A stretch of 10,374 bases of DNA from Cyclostephanos tholiformis (taxonomy: Eukaryota > Bacillariophyta > Thalassiosirophyceae > Thalassiosirales > Thalassiosiraceae), in the NCBI GenBank assembly GCA_036939975.1, contig JALLPB010000930.1, forward strand, positions 1 to 10,374. The letters run 5' to 3'. The stretch's first letter is position 1. Each line of letters starts with the position of its first letter. The notes beneath the pieces are model-generated. The model searched no databases. It was not told the origin of the DNA and saw only the letters and a list, made by a program, of their open reading frames with translations. Of the stretch, positions 7,499 to 10,374 are shown piece after piece. A program made the position numbers and the translations under genes.

Positions 7499-10344
7499 CT
7501 AAAACACCATCAATTAGACAACGAACGCTCGGCAAAATTTAAGCGATGCATGAAAAGGACGGGATGACTCACTGAGCACAGACGGTAATAAAGCGCCATG
7601 ATCTCTAGCCGATGTCAGAGCATTGCATGCGAGCTCGCTTGCATCTAGCCTCAGGTGTGAGTACTTGTCATGTTGAATTTCCGCCGACTGGGCAACACAA
7701 GAATCATTAGCAAGGCACCCCGTCATCGCACCGCACATGCTTCCTACGGCCATCATGCACGCTTCCGAGAGATCACACATCGGCAACGGCTCGTCTGCAT
7801 CTTCGTTTGCAAAGCGTTGAGCGAACGGCAGTGTGGCGTTCAGCAGAAATACGGTTGAAGCCACAAGATCTGTCCTACCACCCAAATCGTCGGTGTATGC
7901 CAATGCCGCAGCACAATCAGCATCAATGGCGCTGTAGAGACGAGATATACCAAGGGCATTTTCGTCATTGGATACAGCTATCCCAAACATTGCACTTAGC
8001 ATGTAGCAGCTACCCAACAGAAATCAGCTGCAAGTTAATACATACGATTCATATACAACCTAAAGCTGACATCAAAAGACAGGCTTACCAAGCAATTTTG
8101 ATTCGCATCTGAGAATATGCTTTGTCATGACGTTTAATATGCACCTTCTCCTTTACGAGACGAGCTGCAAGCCCCACTGCACCGGCATCTAAGGCTTCCA
8201 ATAAGAGACTTAGACAGGATGCATCATTGCTCCTCCATGCTTGAAGTAGAAGCTGTGCCGCGCATTCCAAGTAACAAAGGCCCCGTGAGGCCCATTTGCC
8301 CCGCAATTCAGAAGGAGCATCCAATGATTCTGCGGCAGTGTTCAGTAGTTCCGCGACTGCCTTATTGGAGACGAGATACGAAGAAGAAACACTGGAGCAA
8401 GATGATAAAGCGAACAACGTCAAGCCAGCTGCCTCCCTTAGCCGTGCCTGTGGAGTATTTCTGGATGGATCCAAAGAATGAGATGACGCCGAAGTAACAA
8501 GTTTGTAGGCGACATCAAATATTCTTTCATCGTCCATGATTTCCAATGCTTTCATTGCTTTTGCGTAGATGCAGCCGTAGTTAGATGTGTCTTTACCATT
8601 CGAGAATGCACCAGTCGCGATATGTCCGATCGCGAGCGAAATGGCAGCAAGGCATTCGCCGGCCACCACCTGAAGCTTCATCGATCGCGAGGCCCCTCCC
8701 CCCCCCGATCCTCCTTCTGAACCGCTTCTCAAAATCTGTATCAGCGATGGTAGACAAGATACCCCCCCACAGCCGTCCGGCACGACCAGCGCGAGCGCCG
8801 CGCATCTATAGGAGGAGAGGCCGTCGTCGCCCCCAGCATCTAAACTCGCTCCTCCTCCGCCGCCAAGACACCGTTTTAATGCCTGACCGGATCCCCGAGG
8901 ATCAGTCAATAGCGGAGAGATCGTCGACGACGCGAAGGAACATCCGAGAAAAGACACGGACTCGTCCGACGAGATCAGCAGCTGCGCGAGCGCGGGGCCG
9001 CAACCGCCGTTGGCAACGATGGCGTCCACGATCGCCGAATCGTCCTCGGTGCCCCTCCCCTCCCGATGGGGCCACCCCGACCTCGATGATGATGACACCC
9101 CCGACGCCAGCCCGATGTCGCGAGTCGAGACGACGATTGCCTCCAACGCCGAGGCGGCGTGCATCCGTGTATCCCCGTCGTCAGACGAAAGCAGGCTGCA
9201 CAATATCATGATCCCGCCAGTCGAAACCAATCGCTTCATGAACGATTCGTATTTGGACGACGTCGGCTGGCCGCTGTTGGGGGGGGATGCGTAGCCACCG
9301 CGCGCACGACGCCGATCCTCGGCGATGAGATGACGCAACGTGGCGGTCGCCCATCGCTGCAACGACGGCGACTCCGAACAGGTCGCGTGGTCGAGCATGG
9401 CGCGAAACGCCCGATGAACGTCGATGCGGAGTAGGCAATCCTGCGACATAAACTCCCCCGCCTCATCGACGTCGACGGGTCCGTTGTTACTATTCTCGTT
9501 GTCGTTCCCCTTCTTCTCCTCGTCCGACGACGATGACGACGTCGGCGGCATGCCCCCTCCACCTCCACGACTGACCAATTTGGCCATCGCGCCATCGACG
9601 AAGCTCGGATCGGTTATGTAATATACGACCTTGGTCGCCTGTTCCAGAGCGCTGAGCGATCGGCCGTCCGTTCCATTCCACTCGAGTATAGATAATACGT
9701 CGTTCACCAACTCACAACCTATCCCTCGCTTCTTCCCGCCGTCGTACAACGGGGCGGTCGTCATCGCGCCGCCCTCATCATCGTCGTCGTCATCACCATC
9801 GTCGTCGCCGTCGTTATCGTCCTCGGCGCCTCCCCCCCCCCCCCCCCCCCCCCCAGCCACACACCGCCATCGCGAACGAATCGTCGCCGCAAACGCTTCC
9901 CAATGCTAGCAATCCCGCGAGTACCCTAACGGCGTACTCGGACGTGCCGTTCGCGCGATCCCTCAAATGTCGTCCTACGGCGGGCACGAGCACGCGAGCG
10001 GGAAGCGTCATGCGTTCGGCGAACGTCGTCGGATCGAGCAGCATCGCGTCGATGTCGGACGATAACGACGATAGCGACGATGCGACGGCGAGGGACGTGA
10101 TAGTCTGGTCCTCGCCCCCCCCAGTGATGGCCTCGCCGCTACTACCGCCACCGCCCCCCCCCCCGGCATCGGACGATGATGGATCGTACAGCTGGAGGGG
10201 GGTTAGGTACCGTCGCATGCTGAAGTAATTGCCCCGTTTCACGTCGATCATGCAATTGTCGCAAACACGAACGGGCGCATCGTACTCCTTACCGTCGAGG
10301 GGGAGGACGGCACGCGTCGAGGAACATGGATCGCAGAAGACGTC
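3813..10344 (-). CDS. FYVE - armadillo-like - CAP-Gly giant protein, N-terminus truncated by window edge (join of three exons)
   Basis: Model: exons 10344-8089, 8009-7573 and 7498-3813, stop TGA at 3813-3815. With one fewer G in the 23-nt run at 9832-9854 the frame is continuous for 2,125 residues (numbered from 10344). Residues 1-47 are the C-terminal half of a FYVE finger with CDPC and RVCDNC zinc-ligand pairs. Residues about 61-290 are low complexity (poly-Gly, Asp and Ser tracts). Residues about 370-1700 are mostly helical with ARM/HEAT-like segments, e.g. near 372-412, 438-484 and 521-574. A CAP-Gly domain lies at 1713-1795 and the remainder is again helical. FYVE domains generally bind PI3P on endosomes and CAP-Gly domains bind EEY/F-type tails of tubulin, EB or CLIP proteins. 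A cytoplasmic adaptor between membranes and microtubules is inference. No signal peptide or membrane segment is seen in the window part. The true start and the membrane-binding motifs WxxD and R+HHCR must lie to the right of the window. The domain calls are firm; the single-gene join is likely but unproven by transcript. Confidence 0.85.
4803..5054 (-). other. CAP-Gly domain
   Basis: Residues 1713-1795. In order: GDLVLIL opening strand, GRVAYIGPVKF, PGDDWVGIQL, the signature loop FGRNDGSVQGVRYF, and closing GIFVKKNAV. The signature pentapeptide is GRNDG where the family consensus is GKNDG, a conservative Lys-to-Arg change. The glycine framework and the aromatic residues of the binding groove (W in DDWVGI, YF in RYFDC) are present. 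CAP-Gly domains bind acidic-aromatic C-terminal tails (EEY/F) of alpha-tubulin, EB proteins and CLIP-170. The domain is internal, flanked on both sides by helical repeat sequence. Confidence 0.93.
7499..7572 (-). other. Spliceosomal intron, 74 nt, phase 1
   Basis: Reads GTGAGT at the 5' end (7572 downward) and GTTTTAG at the 3' end (7499). A branch-like TCTAAT lies 13 nt before the acceptor. It contains in-frame stops in the upstream reading frame. Removal joins A|TT (Ile) and fuses two long open frames without a frame change. Confidence 0.88.
7573..8009 (-). CDS. Exon B of the FYVE/ARM/CAP-Gly gene
   Basis: A 437-nt exon between two small introns, encoding residues 752 (split) to 898 (split). 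It enters in phase 2, giving the junction codon TG|C, and leaves in phase 1, A|TT. Both junctions keep the reading frame, which supports the splice sites. The sequence is helical with many Ala, Leu and Cys residues (MLSAMFGIAVSNDENALG near the start) and reads as a continuation of the ARM-like solenoid. An isolated reading of the open frame runs a few codons into the downstream intron and stops there, as expected for an unspliced read. No separate function can be assigned to this exon alone. Confidence 0.8.
8010..8088 (-). other. Spliceosomal intron, 79 nt, phase 2, with a competing acceptor
   Basis: Donor GTAAGC at 8088; acceptor GGGTAG ending at 8010. Removal gives the split codon TG|C and keeps frame. 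A textbook-looking acceptor TTGCAG ends at 8028, 18 nt upstream of the one chosen. Its use would add 18 nt with an immediate in-frame TGA, so the downstream AG must be the productive one. Confidence 0.88.
8089..10344 (-). CDS. Exon A of the FYVE/ARM/CAP-Gly gene (FYVE half, low-complexity region, first ARM-like repeats)
   Basis: Starts in phase 0 directly after an AG acceptor (10347-10345 reads TAG, which would be an in-frame stop, so the exon cannot extend further upstream). It ends after two bases of a codon at a GTAAGC donor. It encodes residues 1 to 752 (last codon split). The open frame changes within the poly-G tract at 9854-9832: upstream codons reach TGG then Gly, while the frame downstream of the run starts Gly-Gly-Ala-Glu-Asp-Asp. 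One base fewer (or two more) restores one frame. Poly-Gly tracts are interspersed with an acidic Asp run (about 173-192) and Ser-rich stretches. After residue about 370, hydrophobic helical segments with ARM spacing begin (GGIMILCSLLSSDDGD followed by an Ala-rich helix). GC content is far higher than in the last exon. Confidence 0.8.
9760..9831 (-). repeat. Imperfect trinucleotide repeat coding for an Asp-rich acidic tract
   Basis: TCG/TCA/CCG triplets on the plus strand (GAC/GAT/GGC on the coding strand) give an Asp/Gly-rich run of about 20 residues right after the poly-Gly tract. It is low complexity, probably unstructured, and offers no specific function. Confidence 0.8.
9832..9854. repeat. 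23-nt C/G homopolymer in coding sequence
   Basis: An uninterrupted run of 23 C on the plus strand, coding for poly-Gly on the minus strand. The frames on either side are offset so that 22 or 25 bases would restore continuity. Other C/G runs in the same exon (8698-8706 region, 9281 region and 10154-10164) do not break the frame. Confidence 0.95.
10204..10344 (-). other. C-terminal half of FYVE zinc-finger domain
   Basis: Residues 1-47 of the in-window protein. Visible FYVE hallmarks are VFCDPCSS (ligands C4 and C7) followed 20 residues later by PVRVCDNC (ligands C28 and C31), including the family's conserved RVC motif. These correspond to zinc ligands 5-8 of the eight in the family. Ligands 1-4, the WxxD motif and the basic R+HHCR motif would be encoded by the previous exon, beyond the window. 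PI3P binding is therefore known of the family but not verifiable here. A related RING or PHD finger is less likely because of the VRVC context and spacing. Confidence 0.85.
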
Positions 10345-10374
10345 CTACATATTTGCGCATACAAAAAAGATCGG
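10345..10374 (-). other. 3' end of an intron running off the window edge
   Basis: Reading the minus strand from the edge: a T-rich stretch with six consecutive T (10362-10367 region), then ATATGTAG, then the exon. The in-frame TAG at 10347-10345 and the missing first half of the FYVE domain both require an intron here. The donor is outside the window. Confidence 0.75.

Noticed and set aside
7514..8017. Separate gene starting at the TTG or ATG codons near 8017-8000
   Set aside because: Good splice sites on both sides keep frame with the neighbouring long open frames, so it is an internal exon.
8585..9211. Plus-strand open frame of 208 codons rich in Arg and Pro
   Set aside because: It is antisense to the GC-rich exon with clear protein features; Arg/Pro/Ser richness is what the complement of a Gly/Ala/Ser-rich GC-rich frame gives.
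9820..9866. A 35-nt intron (GTGTGT...AG) removing the homopolymer as an explanation of the frame change
   Set aside because: Much shorter than the 74- and 79-nt introns in the same gene and without a branch-like site; a one-base length error in the run is simpler.

Overview
The window looks like nuclear DNA of a stramenopile alga, most likely a diatom. Short GT-AG introns (74 and 79 nt) interrupt a very large gene. The gene product carries FYVE, CAP-Gly and armadillo-like (ARM) sequence. The flank holds a decayed Ty3/Gypsy retroelement whose motifs fit the diatom Gypsy type. The organism call is inference from these traits; no rRNA or organelle marker is present.

One gene fills about two thirds of the window. 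It lies on the minus strand from the right edge (first complete in-window exon starting at 10344) to a stop at 3813-3815. The exons are 10344-8089, 8009-7573 and 7498-3813, with a partial intron at the right edge. Joined, and allowing one frame correction inside a 23-nt C/G homopolymer at 9832-9854, they encode 2,125 residues; the N-terminus is outside the window. The protein begins with the C-terminal half of a FYVE zinc finger. A Gly/Asp/Ser-rich low-complexity region follows, then a long helical ARM-like solenoid. A CAP-Gly domain sits near residues 1713-1795, and about 330 further helical residues end the protein. FYVE domains usually bind PI3P on endosomes and CAP-Gly domains bind microtubule or EB-type C-terminal tails, so a membrane-microtubule adaptor is a reasonable but untested hypothesis.

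The left third holds no intact gene that I can recognise. Positions about 437-1182 (plus strand) carry a broken Gypsy pol: the FDGTLG linker and N-terminal reverse transcriptase in three frames, then directly the C-terminal tail of integrase, with everything between deleted. From 1183 to 3812 the sequence is AT-richer spacer with small palindromes, a 19-bp tandem duplication and some degenerate open frames, including a 140-codon frame at 3073-3495 with a single stop. I see no tRNA, rRNA, CRISPR array or bacterial-type operon.

Base composition changes sharply within the big gene. The N-terminal coding part (right of about 8,600) is clearly GC-rich and full of C/G homopolymers; the rest is much AT-richer.
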